NCBI GenBank assembly: GCA_026874595.1
Contig: CM049310.1
Span: forward strand, 8,742,001 to 8,806,000
Reading direction: 5' to 3'
DNA from: Sipunculus nudus
Taxonomy: Eukaryota; Annelida; Sipuncula; Golfingiida; Sipunculidae
DNA length: 64,000 bases
The notes beneath the pieces were generated by a model. The model did not search any database. It was not told the DNA's origin and saw only the letters and a list, made by a program, of their open reading frames with translations. How positions within the stretch are numbered: position 1 is the stretch's first letter; the number at the start of each line of letters is the position of its first letter. Made by a program: the position numbers and the translations under genes. This document shows, piece after piece, positions 53,350-64,000 of this stretch.

Positions 53350-53694
53350 ATGCAACCAAACGTATTTACAGATTGGGCATCGTTTGTTAAATTAAAAAAG
53401 TCTATAAATAATGATCTAAAACCGGTTTACCGCCGACAGATCAAGACCAAATATCACACTGGCATCCTTTTTCAGTGGACACAATTCTTGTTGGGTATGA
53501 CAAAACGAAGCAAGATGGAGGTTTTTCCACTCGACCCCGCTCGACAAGCCTCGTTTGTGAACGTTCGGAGAGTACTCGGAAACCAGTTGGCAAATCACGG
53601 CCGGGTTGACAACCGATCGTCGGCCCAAACCCAGATAAATCGATTAGGCCTGACATCGAAACACGTATCATCAAGAAAACAAACTCAGCTCTGA
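53350..53694 (+). CDS. Uncharacterised 114-codon ORF
   Basis: An intact ATG-to-TGA frame starts after AGCAAAA and lies in a patch of higher GC (about 53260-53960) than its surroundings. The peptide is basic with a soluble composition, and includes FTDWASFVKLKKSINNDL, YHTGILFQWTQFLLG and NVRRVLGNQLANHGRVDN. I recognise no family. Two overlapping minus-strand frames are also open, so GC-driven chance openness is possible. It lies ~560 bp upstream of the BED gene start, in the opposite orientation, and could instead be promoter or 5' UTR sequence. Confidence 0.3.
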   Translation: MQPNVFTDWASFVKLKKSINNDLKPVYRRQIKTKYHTGILFQWTQFLLGMTKRSKMEVFPLDPARQASFVNVRRVLGNQLANHGRVDNRSSAQTQINRLGLTSKHVSSRKQTQL

Positions 53695-53837
53695 ATATTC
53701 GAGTTATTTATAATGCACTGACTACTGAAAAGTAACTATAGTTGTATATTTTTGTGATTGGAGTCGTTCGAGTCGGCCTGTCAGAAGCCGGTCGCATTCA
53801 CTTGATTAGGACCAGCCGACGAAACCGGAATGTCACA

Positions 53838-53897
53838 GCGCCATCTATATCATTTACTCGCTCCCATTTAGTTTGGTATTTAACCGTCAGATGGCGC
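53838..53897. promoter_or_regulatory. Inverted pair GCGCCATCT / AGATGGCGC
   Basis: GCGCCATCT (53838-53846) and its exact reverse complement AGATGGCGC (53889-53897) face each other across 42 bp in the GC-richer patch upstream of the BED gene. GATGGCGC resembles a YY1-type core. A regulatory role is inference. Confidence 0.35.
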
Positions 53898-54507
53898 ATT
53901 GTCTCGGAGGTACTGCGCAACTTTCCTCTGATAATTTACCAAAATTGTGTGTCGTGCAAATAAAACGCACCAGCTGCCGTTGGATGAAATATTAGTTTTT
54001 TTTTTTTTTTACAAATATCTGGCCCAAAGTTAAGTCAAAAGGTTCTTCAATCAGAGTGTTGCGTTCTGTTGTGAAAATACGCTTATTTGGTCAGGATAAA
54101 ATATAGGATATTCACCACGGAATGTTATATTTCACTGGGTATTCTTTTGGATTTAAGGTAAATTCCCGAACAGACCTTGGCGCTAAATGTTGAACCCTCG
54201 ATGTGCTGTCACTGTAAACTCTTGCTTATACAGCTGCGGTTTCCTGCAGTACAGTATTCCAGACTTAAGCTTGCGACTAGCTAAAATACCATAATTACAA
54301 TTGTGATGTCATAAGTTCACTTTATTGACTTATATATGGCTATCGAAATAAGACACTTGTCATTTTATTGCAACCGACAATGACTTATATGTTGCAGCTT
54401 TTGAATTAATTAAATAAAGTTATGCATGTTGAACCTGATTTCCAGGAAGCTTTCCCATGACATGATTTTTGGTCATCTTCATCCTTATTCAAATGACATC
54501 TTGCACC

Positions 54508-54775
54508 TATATAACGTGTACCTTTATATGTAAAATGTTCCATAGATACTTCAAAGTTACCTATATCACGTTTTCTTTATATGTAAAATGTACCACAGCT
54601 ACTTCAAAGTTGCCTATATCACGTTTTCTTTATATGTAAAATGTACCATAGCTACTTCAAAGTTGCCTATATCACGTTTTCTTTATATGTAAAATGTACT
54701 ATAGCTACCTCAAAGTTACCTGTATCACGTGTACCTTTATATTTAAAATGTGTCATAGCTACTTCAAAGTTTCGC
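54508..54775 (+). repeat. 53 bp tandem repeat, five copies
   Basis: CTATATCACGTTTTC-type unit starts lie at 54508 (variant), 54561, 54614, 54667 and 54720, exactly 53 bp apart. Each unit reads through TTTATATGTAAAATGTACC, ATAGCTACTTCAAAGTT and GCC. The inner three copies are nearly identical and the outer ones diverge. Confidence 0.9.
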
Positions 54776-56115
54776 CCTCTATCATAAGTGTATATAAATA
54801 GTGGACCAGTGATGAACTTGGTGATATAGTACTGCACGGGAACTTTCATTATCAGAATATTTTCCATTGATTTGGGTAACAAACTGAGGTGCTTGCTCAG
54901 TGAATGTTTGTGTGCGTGTTTTTTTTTTTTAATTTCTGAACAAGATACAGGATTCTTATATGAAAAATCTAGTTGTAATTTGCGTTATTTGTAATGAACA
55001 CCGTGGATGATGTGAGGGTTTCTGATAATGATTTAGTTTGTCGAGTAGAATTTTACTGACAAGCTACAGCTGCTACAAGCTGTCCTCAAGCATTTGATGT
55101 TGCCATGGTGCCCTGGTTACAACAGGTCACAGGATATCAGTTTAGGCCCTCTACTAGGAGAACTCATTATAACAAATTTTGATGTGGAGTTTCAATTTGT
55201 GGCCTGCATGCTAAGGCATAGACCACTGGCAGTTAAATATATATGTCATTCTAAAAAAATGGTAGAAATGCATGAAAATCACAAGTGGCATCACCAGTAT
55301 TGTATTGCACAACATTTAAAGTTCTCCACGTCCGAATAGCACTTCAAATTTCATGACAATTCATGTAACTGTTTCCTAAATATCTGGTCCCTTAAAGTGT
55401 GTTTCCATGTGCGCATATATGTGTAAACTGGCAGACTAATATATTTGTCGAGAAGGCCTTTCACAAAAAGATGGTGAAATGACGTCATTTTATCCCGAAT
55501 CACCGTGTACACGCAGACCCTGTGTGTGATAATCGCTCTTGTGGCAATTTTCATGCATATATATACGCACACACGCTGAAGGACACGTGGAAACACCCCT
55601 TTATACATGTTTTATTAATAAAAGACTAATTTCCATGGATCTTCTTTTTTTCTGTAAGGTAACCGGGACTCAGATATTGAAACTCCCTTCCTCTCTTCTG
55701 TCAATAGTCAATGCATGTCTACATGTATGTCACCTAGGTGGCCACATGGTGTCTGTGAATCACAATTAAGGCAGTCAGTGACTCCGCCCCTTACCAGGCT
55801 TAGTCAAAACTGGGAAATATAGGGCGCGCCCTCTCTTTGGACCATGCTTTTTGACAGAATTGAGGGTCGGCTAGGCGGGCTAAACAGACCCGCTTCTTCC
55901 ACAACTGTTGTCATAATTCCAAACTAGGTATGTCCGTCCTTAATTTCATGATTAACCTACCCGAAATAATGCAGTTTGATAAATTGACAGTTAATTTATA
56001 ATTTGAGAGTATAATTATATTCAATTAAACAATTTAGTTGTATTTCTTTCGACTATATATAAAGACACTGTCCAGTCCCAGTTTCCCCCAGAATTAGAAA
56101 TCAAACTACCGTAAA

Positions 56116-56530
56116 TATGACAAGAAATGAGGCGATCAGAGAGGTAGAGGGGAGAAGAGACGAGGAGGGAAGAGAACAGATGAGATGGGATGAGCTGTGG
56201 AGAGATGGGAAAAGAAGATTATAACAGTGGAAAAATGAGAGGAGAAGGTATGAGAAGAGAATAGAAGCGATGTGATGAGACGGGAGGAAAGGGATTTGGA
56301 AGGATAAGAATATGGAAAAATAGATAACCAAGGATGAGGAGAGGAGAGGAGATAGGAAAGAGGAGAGGGGAAATGAGAAGAGAAGGGGAGAAGAGAAGAC
56401 GATAGAAGGTAGAGCAGGAAATGAGATGAAAAAGGAACAGAAGGAATTGTGGTTAAGAGAGAAGCGATACAAGACGGAAAGAGAATAGAAGATATGGAAT
56501 AAAGAGGAAGACTTGATTACAGAAATAAAC
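56116..56530 (+). repeat. Polypurine (GA-rich) tract
   Basis: About 415 nt in which the plus strand is overwhelmingly A and G, built of GAGA, GGAGA and GAAGAGAA words without a fixed period. The long minus-strand frame across it (170 codons, Ser/Phe/Leu rich) is the low-complexity complement and is not called a gene. Confidence 0.85.
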
Positions 56531-56628
56531 GGAATAAATGTGTACGCAACAATACAATCAAGTTTTGTGGTGACGACGGACGAGTGTAGGTCATTAAAGC
56601 GGTTCAGAATCATTAGTTAACTAGAATA

Positions 56629-57240
56629 CGGGTGGTCGACAAGCGACTACTTGTATCCGCCGAAATCAGAGTGGGACGGGCGAAATGAGGCATGGATTGA
56701 GTGGCAAGGGGAAATAGAGTGAGGTGTGTTGCATATTAGCATGGATGTCTGCAGCCGAAATGTGTATGCAGGTGGCGCCACCAACCACAAAATCCAGAAA
56801 GCTATCCAAGTTGTATACATATGCAAAATTTTAGGCAGATAAGTTAAACCACTACTTGTATATGAGTGATTTTATCCCACAGCGGACAAACAGATGGACG
56901 CTGTGCAAAAATGGTTGCAGGTGGTGCCTCCAGTTTTGCGTATGACAAAGAGCTATGTAAGATCTTTAATCATGCAAAATTTCAGGAGGATACAGCAAAT
57001 CCGTCCTGAGATATAAGCCTGGATGTCTGCAGCGTAAGCATAAATATAGGCGGCACCACCTGCCACAAAATCGAGAAAGCTATCCAAGATGTATAAACCT
57101 ACAAAATTTTAGGCAGATAAGTCAAACCACTGCTGAGATATGAGTGACTTTATCCGAAAGCAGACAAACAGACGGACGCTGTGCAAAAGTGGTGGCAGGT
57201 GGCGCCACCAATTTTGTGTACGATTAAGAGCTATATGGCC
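56629..57240 (+). repeat. Family D repeat, copy 3
   Basis: It begins AACTAGAATACGGGTGGTCG and carries GGTGGCGCCACC at 56771-56782 and 57198-57209, with intermediate variants GGTGGTGCCTCC and GGCGGCACCACC. The two GGACGCTGTGCAAAA motifs near 56896 and 57175 give a ~280 bp unit. The right edge is approximate. Confidence 0.75.
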
Positions 57241-58785
57241 CTGAGGGCGAGTGGTTTCGAGACCGCGGTTGCCTCTATAACCCCTTCCTATTAGACTGAA
57301 CTGACTAGGGCTCTGGCTGGGCAGAATCTACGAAATGCGTTACCAGTTTTTACATAAATAAGTGAAAAGGAACAATTGATAGGGGAATTTTAGGCAGATA
57401 TTTGGAGTAAAATTGACCATTTTAGTTCACGTTTGAATTCTTGACTTAAAAAATCAGTTTTGGGGAAGTTGGGGGGGGGGGGGGCAACTGCCCCCTTCGC
57501 CCCCCTCCCCCTCCAGATCCGAGCCTTGAATTATTAAAAAAAAAAAAACAGTCAACCCTTACGACTTAAAGGGGTAAGAATTTGGAATAATAGTACTAGT
57601 AAAATGATAGCGCTATACTTGTGTTGTAATGTGAACATTAAAAAGCCTTCTGAAAGAATATTTATCTTCCCCTTAAGAATTATATTAATTTTATTTATAC
57701 TGAGTTTTGTAAACATGTGTTTATAATCTGTTTTTTTGTTTTGTTTTGTTTGTTTAACTGTAAAATGTATCAGAACTGAACTTATTTTTCTCGCCTCACT
57801 GTCTCTGTACCATATAACCTACAATATTTAATATAAGTATTGAGAGGACATATACTCTTTGAGTCAATCCTCTTTTTTCACAGGTAAAATTTTATATATA
57901 AATGAATTACTAAAATGTATATTGTATATATTATTGTTGAAATTAAATGAAAGCATTTTTAAAAAGCGTCACTGCCGGGTATCAGACCGCCCCCTGGGGT
58001 CTGTAAAGAAAACTAATACCCGGAATAACCTCCAAGCAGGAGATCATATGGTAGGCAATTGATGGTGCCTGAACAATTTCTGTGTGGAGAAAGTCTGCAG
58101 TCAAGTCAAGTTGCGCGGCGGAAAGTAGATGCGGGGACACAGAGAAGTTTTCAGAGGTAAACAAAGCGAAATAATTGGAAATTTTAGGAATGAATAGACA
58201 TTATGTATGCACCAACACACGTGACGGTCCTTTTCAGTTGAACGCAAGGTTGACATGTCAGTTTAAAGATGCCTTTTGCATTTGAAACTAGGACCACCAC
58301 GCCAACGGACTAGTCTTAAGACTTAACCCATCAACCCACATACAAAACTTTCCTATGGGGGCTGCATTTGTTTGCCTATCACATGATCAGCTCATGAATA
58401 TGGCATGACCCAGCAGAGAACCAATAGGAGATAAGGACAAATGACATCACTCATAGACTTGTAACCTGCTCATGAGCTTATCACTAGCTGTCATGACACA
58501 TCAAGTTAACCCATATTAAAAGGCCTAAAGCCCTCATACACTTCTTATTGCCTCACAAAACCCTAACAACATATATTTTCAAATACTTTTTCAAATGATT
58601 TTAATAAGAAGTTATAATATAAGTTTTATTTTAGGGTTTATTTATTATTTTATTATGTTTAAAATACAACTAATTTCAACTGAATTTGAAAATATTTTTA
58701 AAATGTTTAAGGTATATAATCTTTGTGTGTACCATATGGAAAATTCTATATCTATTGTCATAGTTTATTTACACCTGTATCAATA

Positions 58786-58792
<7 letters not shown>
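57241..58792. other. Gene-free stretch
   Basis: It contains a short GC-rich segment at 57241-57310 with GGGCGAGTGG (weakly like a tRNA A box), a G14 run (57471-57484) followed by CCCC-rich sequence, and the stem-loop listed separately. No tRNA-derived element can be demonstrated. Confidence 0.35.
57975..58023. repeat. Nested inverted repeats (potential stem-loop)
   Basis: CCGGGTAT (57975-57982) pairs with ATACCCGG (58016-58023). Inside, CAGACC (57983-57988) pairs with GGTCTG (57998-58003). The inner stem directly abuts the outer stem on the left, with a 12 nt bulge on the right. No known RNA family is recognised. Confidence 0.55.
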
Positions 58793-58834
<42 letters not shown>

Positions 58835-59209
58835 TTGAAAAATTAAACATGCTTTCAAATTATATATGTATTGCTATATTAAAAGTGTTTTCCAGTGCAC
58901 ATATACAAATATTTTAATTTTGTATATATATATATATATATAATGTGTGATTTTGAGATATAATTCTTTATAATAATTATATTTTATTTTTTTCTTTATT
59001 CAAATATCAGCTATTTGACTGAAATCACCATTATGTTCAGTTATACGTGCGTATTTGTTTTGAAAATATTTAAGTATACATTGTTTCAATTTTTATGCAT
59101 GGCCATATGTACCAGTGATAATGTTAGCTAACTTTCAGATATGTAGGCCTATTAAGTATTTGTATTAGAATAATAATACTAGATACTTTTGTACCTTATT
59201 TGTTGTATG

Positions 59210-59265
<56 letters not shown>

Positions 59266-60124
59266 AATAATTTCAATGACATTTCTAATGGTTTAAGCAA
59301 ATTGTAAAATAATTTTAAAATGATTATTGGTTCATACAGCTAAACCAATATTATTTTCCAAATACACATGAGTGTACATATGTTGTGTGTGTGTGATTAT
59401 TAAATATCTTACAAATTTCATATATCATGTGTGTGTGAGTGCCAATATGTTGTGCATTTTTAATAATTTATTTTTTTTTATATTTATAAATCACCTCTTA
59501 AATTAAACTGGTTTAGTTATGTAACACTTGAGTAAATACATAAAGGTGTGTGTGTGCTGAAATGTATATGTTTGATTTATATCAATCTAGGTTTTTATAT
59601 CAATTATTTATACCATTCATATACTTAACATATGTTTTAACTTTTTAGGCGTTTCCAGGATCCATTTGTTATTAAATGCAAACACTGGCCCAGTTGATTC
59701 CATGCTCGGAATATGTGCGGGCTGTCTGGTTATGCAGCTTAAATATTTTCTTTCTGTAAGTTTTCAGAAGTGCATCAAAAAACTTAAATTAAATAGGAGT
59801 ATTTACCTGTATTATATAATTGAAGTGATAAATACTGATCACTAGTTTAAATGGTCACACACTTGATCACCCACACATAACAAGCACACATACACCAGAA
59901 TATAGTGCTGAATGTGTTATATTAAAATAAACAACCAATATTACTGCTGTCACCTTTGTTATATTTACAATTATTGTCTTGCACTATTCATTAAGGTTGA
60001 TTTCCCTTGTTTTGACATAGAAATATGCACATTCAATAAGTGTAAATATAGAGCATTTTATGAATGATCAGTTTTACCCTACAACTAAGATGCAAATCTC
60101 AACAACTCATTCTACAGCTCTAGG

Positions 60125-60207
60125 ATGTTTGATCCACTTGAGGGTGGTGGTAACATGGTGGCCAACCTCATTAGCAGCTAGTTAAAATAGCACCAAGTCT
60201 AGAGCTA
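60125..60207 (+). repeat. 83 bp inverted repeat, left arm
   Basis: It runs from ATGTTTGATCCACTTGAGGG to AAGTCTAGAGCTA and is the reverse complement of 61647-61729 with two mismatches in 83 bp. The arms are 1.44 kb apart and enclose AT runs, a G20 run and the GTACCTG cluster. No ORF or target duplication is seen. Confidence 0.9.
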
Positions 60208-60362
60208 GTCATTTTGTGAAATGCCTGAGTGAATCACATTCACTGATTTTGCACATCGACTATATATTTATATATATATATATATATACACACAATATAT
60301 ATATATGTATATATACAATATATATATATGTGTATATATAAATATATATTTATTAGGGTAGG

Positions 60363-60503
60363 GGCCAGGTACTTGTACCTGTACCTAGATACACATTTCA
60401 GAGTATATGTACCTGCAGGTCATGAGTAGGAAGTACCTTGTACCTGTACCTATACCCAGAATTAAAATACCTGTACCTGGAACAAGGTACTCCAGGTACA
60501 GTT
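60363..60503. repeat. GTACCTG/CAGGTAC degenerate palindromic cluster
   Basis: GTACCTG or its complement CAGGTAC occurs about eight times in 140 bp, in both orientations (for example CCAGGTACTTGTACCTG at the left and GGTACTCCAGGTACAG at the right). It lies between the 83 bp arms. Its nature is unknown; it may be the end of a fold-back element. Confidence 0.5.
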
Positions 60504-60917
60504 TTTTTTAAGTTTTTTTCCTTTTTCTTGTTTTAAAATTGGTTACCTGTAATGTAAAATAATCATCCATTTTTACGTATAACTTTTTTTTATCATAAAT
60601 AAAAACCTGTTAGACTGCACAAGTAACATAGTAAAAATTATTGTATATTTACATAATTAATGAGTCCCCTGATATCAACATTATAAATAACAACACCTAA
60701 TATACATTATTATTTTCACGGATAATAATACATAACGCTGAATTTTCTCATAACTTTATTATTGTTGTTAATGTAACTATGTGATGTAAAAGTTGATGCC
60801 GCTTTTGGATATCTAACCCAAAATATACACATATTCAGCATAATTGATTTTAAAGAATGTTTTGGATTAAGCAGTTAAAGACATCACATATGTACAAATG
60901 TAAAATGTATAAAACAT

Positions 60918-60969
<52 letters not shown>

Positions 60970-61646
60970 TTCGGGGGGGGGGGGGGGGGGGGCTTTTGTC
61001 CTCTTTATCATTAAGGTAGGTGGCTTTTTCCCAAGGAATCATTTTGTCCAGGGGTACTTTAGTCCTACACCTATTAAAAACCCATAAAAACATTAGTGTT
61101 CTTGATACCAAAAGTTTTATGTCAAATCTTTTAGTATCATTTTATGTAATGAATTTGAAATAATCTAAGTATCATCCTACAATACCCTAGAATTTCATTA
61201 TGTGTGTACAAATGAAAGATATAATAATTAAATAATTTTATATGACCACATTATGTGTAATCTTTATTTTTGAAAATAATTAACATAAGATTGATTATAC
61301 AAATAAAGTTATATAAGACAATAAATTCATTTACCTTTTTTTTCTTCTTATGTAAGGGTCATGTTGAATTTTCAGCCAAGTATTGCTTCAATGCTTGCTT
61401 TTCAAGTTGATGTTGCTGCTTCAGTCACAGAAGATATCACTCATGATTGGAGATTCATCTCACATTTATAAACTGACCAGGCCTAACAAAGCTGAGTGGT
61501 GTACAACCATCTTCAGTTTTGGCAATTATTGACCTAATGATGAGGCAGCAAACATAGAGCAAAAGCTGGTCACCTACCTGCCCAGATATCTGTTGTTACA
61601 TTATACATGACTGACTGACCCCTCATTGATACTTTGATGTCTGCCA

Positions 61647-61729
61647 TAGCTCTAGACTTGGTGCTATTTTAACTAGCTGCTAATGAGGTTGGCCACCATG
61701 TAACCACCACCCTCAAGTGGATCAGACAT
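61647..61729 (-). repeat. 83 bp inverted repeat, right arm
   Basis: It is the minus-strand partner of 60125-60207, differing at two positions (T/C near the outer end and A/T in GGTGGTWACATGG). Confidence 0.9.
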
Positions 61730-61871
61730 GTTATTGCCTGGGATTGCATACTGTAAAATTTGTCTGTATAGAACCAAAGTATGTTTACACACAACACACA
61801 CACACTGAATTTTGAATAACATAAAGCACATTTACATCAATATATGATTTTTAAATATAAATATATATATA

Positions 61872-61914
<43 letters not shown>

Positions 61915-62001
61915 TTACAGACATATATTGTTTACATATAAATTGTATGTTATTTTTTTATTTTTGACATATTAAAGTTACATATTATATATATATATAC
62001 A

Positions 62002-62049
<48 letters not shown>

Positions 62050-62053
<4 letters not shown>

Positions 62054-64000
62054 TATTTATATTATTATACATTAATATTTCATAACAATATAATAAAAAA
62101 ATAATATAATATAGTATAATATAAGAATTAAAATACTGTATATACCATTACATATATACTCTGATGTGTTTATATGCATAAGTATTGAAAAGCCTGAATT
62201 TAATGAACATGAAATGTGAAAATGTAACTAAAAAGCCCTTAAATCTCTGTAGATATAGCAGGACTAGACTGGTACCCTGCACAATTAATGATTGACAAAA
62301 CCCTAGTTAAGCTATATAAATCATACAAAAATAATTAAAAAATAACAATGGGCAACCTATTTACATATACTAGTGTGAAGGGCAACACTTGTAGAATACG
62401 ATTATTTATACTTTTTCTCCTGATGTGACCGGGATTGGCTGCTTTTAATCAGTGAAATGAAGCTTGTTGATGCTGACATGCCAACTCTGACATGAAGCGG
62501 CGTCAAGAACAAGGGTTGAATTCTTCAATTGTTTTCGCTAGTAACGATCTCTTACTGGTCATTTCATGTAAATAACCACTCAGGACATCATTAAATGTAA
62601 CAGTTTGATGAAAAAACTTTGATTAATTAAGATAAATACTCATTCTAACACTGAAGCGATCTTCGCCAACATGCACGCCGCCTAGTGGTAGAAGTTTGAA
62701 ACGGCTAATTATGCGTGGGTAAATCTGCACAGCATGTTTGATTGTGCAACCCGACCCAGGTCTACCATTGGTGGGTTCATCGAGCCACAAATCCCTTGAG
62801 TAAACCCAGACACGGGTAATACCTTGGGTTGGAGACCAGGGTTCGATTGGCCTCTTCCTGCGACCCCCCCCCCCCCCCCCCACGTGACCAGTTACGCTAC
62901 ATTGGACTAGTGCAACCACGATACCCGGTCCCACCAGTGGACTTGCTTCGTGCGACGGTGGTCTAGGATCGTGGCTGATTAAACCTGGTTATTTGGACAT
63001 CCGACAGAGGGATTAACCTGACGGCGGTCATTAATAAGATTAAAAAAGCCTTGTAGACGATCGTTATTAATGAGATCAAAGTGATTAGATAGTGATCAGA
63101 CAATTCATTTTTTAACTTGATGGGGATGATTTTGTTGTAGTATAATTTGCGCATATATGAATCATTTATTATGGTCATCAGAAAAAAAACTCTTTAGTTC
63201 ATAATAACGTCTATGGATGGAGGAAAAATGGCTTCATTTTTAGAGTTCATTTTCAACTTTTAGCATTGGATTTTTTGCCAGTTTTAGGATATGGTGTATC
63301 GAGTATGAACAATTGAGGATTTTTTTATCTGATTTCTCTGAAAGGAACACACACACACTTGTTGTTCATCTGGTCAGCACATGCATTGATAGCAAGGACA
63401 CAAAATATCATTCACGTCATACACATACATCATCTACTATGACAAGATAACAGAATAAGAACAAAACGAAATTTTATGATTCAACAACTTTATTCACACA
63501 AATATCAATGGGAAAAGACATTAATAATGTCAATATATTAACTGATGATTGTGCAAAGATAATAACTGATAACTAAGCACCTAAATTATAGACCAAGTTA
63601 ACACAATATTCACACAGGAAATAATGGCATGTAGTGGGTTTTCACCGGGAGGCTGCATTCCTATGTTACACCGGAAGTCAGACCCCCATCGCACAAAGCA
63701 ATCCGTTTAAATTTAGTTTGCAAAAGTATATTTTGAAGACCATATATTTTGCACCTTGGAAATTGATGCATGTTCCAAGACTGAAGAATTCAATCTTCGT
63801 CCAGACTAAGCTGCAAAGTGCAAGCACTTGCCTGACCTGGCACTGGCCTATGTTTGAACTGGCTTATCCTGTCATTGGCTAGCTAGCTACAGTCCTCTGA
63901 TGCAAATTAGACAAAAGGTTTTGGTGCGACTGGAGAATCCATGCCTACCCACTACAGATTCTGTGAACACAGAGGACCTCACTTCCAAATGTCTCAACTG
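62050..64000. other. Right-hand end without a recognised gene
   Basis: The segment 62640-62990 is GC-richer and holds a C18 run (62864-62881) and GGGTTCGATTGG, which resembles a Pol III B box; no matching A box was found. The minus strand has AATAAA at 63489-63494 (plus TTTATT), which could end a minus-strand transcript entering from the right. An 82-codon plus-strand ORF (63634-63882) is unrecognised. Confidence 0.35.

Larger units (their letters stand above)
52794..56115. other. Region upstream of the BED gene
   Basis: Apart from the ORF, inverted pair and 53 bp array listed separately, I see no gene. A GC patch at about 55780-55890 includes CTCCGCCCC and the palindrome GGGCGCGCCC, which could be a promoter but has no recognisable transcript beside it. 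Confidence 0.4.
58793..62049. repeat. AT-microsatellite field
   Basis: Alternating TA runs occur at about 58793-58830, 58924-58942, 59213-59261, 60263-60350 (interrupted), 60925-60963, 61860-61911 and 61986-62049. A G20 run (60973-60992) sits 10 nt after one of them. Short ORFs through these runs (poly Tyr-Ile) are artefacts. No gene is seen. Confidence 0.9.

Noticed and set aside
54508-54775. CRISPR-like array
   Set aside because: Repeats are directly contiguous without unique spacers, and the sequence is an animal genome.
56101-56613. 170-codon minus-strand ORF
   Set aside because: Ser/Phe/Leu-rich translation of the polypurine tract complement; low complexity explains the open frame.
57241-57310. 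tRNA-like segment with GGGCGAGTGG
   Set aside because: The A-box resemblance is weak and there is no B box downstream.
58595-58831. ORF ending in a poly Tyr-Ile stretch
   Set aside because: It runs through a TA microsatellite; no protein-like composition upstream.
62740-62860. tRNA or tRNA-derived SINE suggested by GGGTTCGATTGG
   Set aside because: No A box at a suitable distance and no cloverleaf could be drawn; a single B-box-like word is not enough.

Overview
This is a eukaryotic, animal nuclear sequence: AT-rich, with long introns bounded by GT/AG sites and many interspersed repeats. The closest match I can suggest is a bivalve mollusc. That rests on the repeat style (pearl-like elements with internal tandem cores, a terminal hairpin of the ATGCCCCCGCC...GGGGCAT type, and long poly-G runs) and on gene sequences close to vertebrate orthologues. 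The species cannot be fixed from the sequence alone.

Three protein-coding genes are well supported. (1) VPS11, plus strand, 23 exons from 325 to 30755. The first ~155 codons lie left of the window. The visible exons join without a frame break into 785 residues covering the end of the beta-propeller, the helical repeat solenoid, a coiled coil, a RING-H2 finger and the C-terminal tail. (2) DNAJC27 (RBJ), minus strand, complete in 7 exons from 45844 down to 32886: a 270-residue Rab-like GTPase fused to a C-terminal J domain. (3) An intronless minus-strand gene, 52793 to 50481, for a 770-residue protein with two BED zinc fingers and a degenerate hAT dimerisation region; it is best read as a domesticated hAT transposase (ZBED type). 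VPS11 and DNAJC27 converge on a ~2.1 kb spacer. No operon-like or pathway link among the three is visible; VPS11 and DNAJC27 both belong to membrane-traffic/GTPase biology, but their adjacency may be chance.

The introns are dominated by non-autonomous repeats. I separate families A (466-1656, 22121-24204; ~180 bp unit), B (10495-12368, 33768-37049, 40029-42270; ~337 bp unit), C (23135-23818; ~304 bp unit), D (1-219, 33952-34718, 56629-57240; ~280 bp unit) and E (from 19550 and from 37819; ~680 bp unit). A and B, unrelated in sequence, share one plan: a 5' terminal hairpin, a tandem core, a 3' inverted copy of the 5' end, then a second small palindrome at the 3' tip. This matches what is described for Helentron-derived (HINE/pearl-like) elements. 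Families B, C and D all carry the palindrome GGTGGCGCCACC. Several copies are nested, and one B copy stops about 9 bp from a DNAJC27 splice acceptor. A 912 bp hAT-type element with an exact 8 bp target-site duplication sits inside an E copy.

Right of the BED gene (52.8-64 kb) I recognise no conserved gene. It holds one 114-codon ORF of unknown status, a 53 bp tandem array, a ~415 nt polypurine tract, a D copy, a nested stem-loop, and a 58.5-62.4 kb AT-microsatellite field framed by a near-perfect 83 bp inverted repeat. The strongest leads for follow-up are the shared architecture and palindrome of the tandem-core elements, the 62 bp array built from the end of a VPS11 exon, and the 83 bp inverted repeat. 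I did not find a convincing new enzymatic or defence system.
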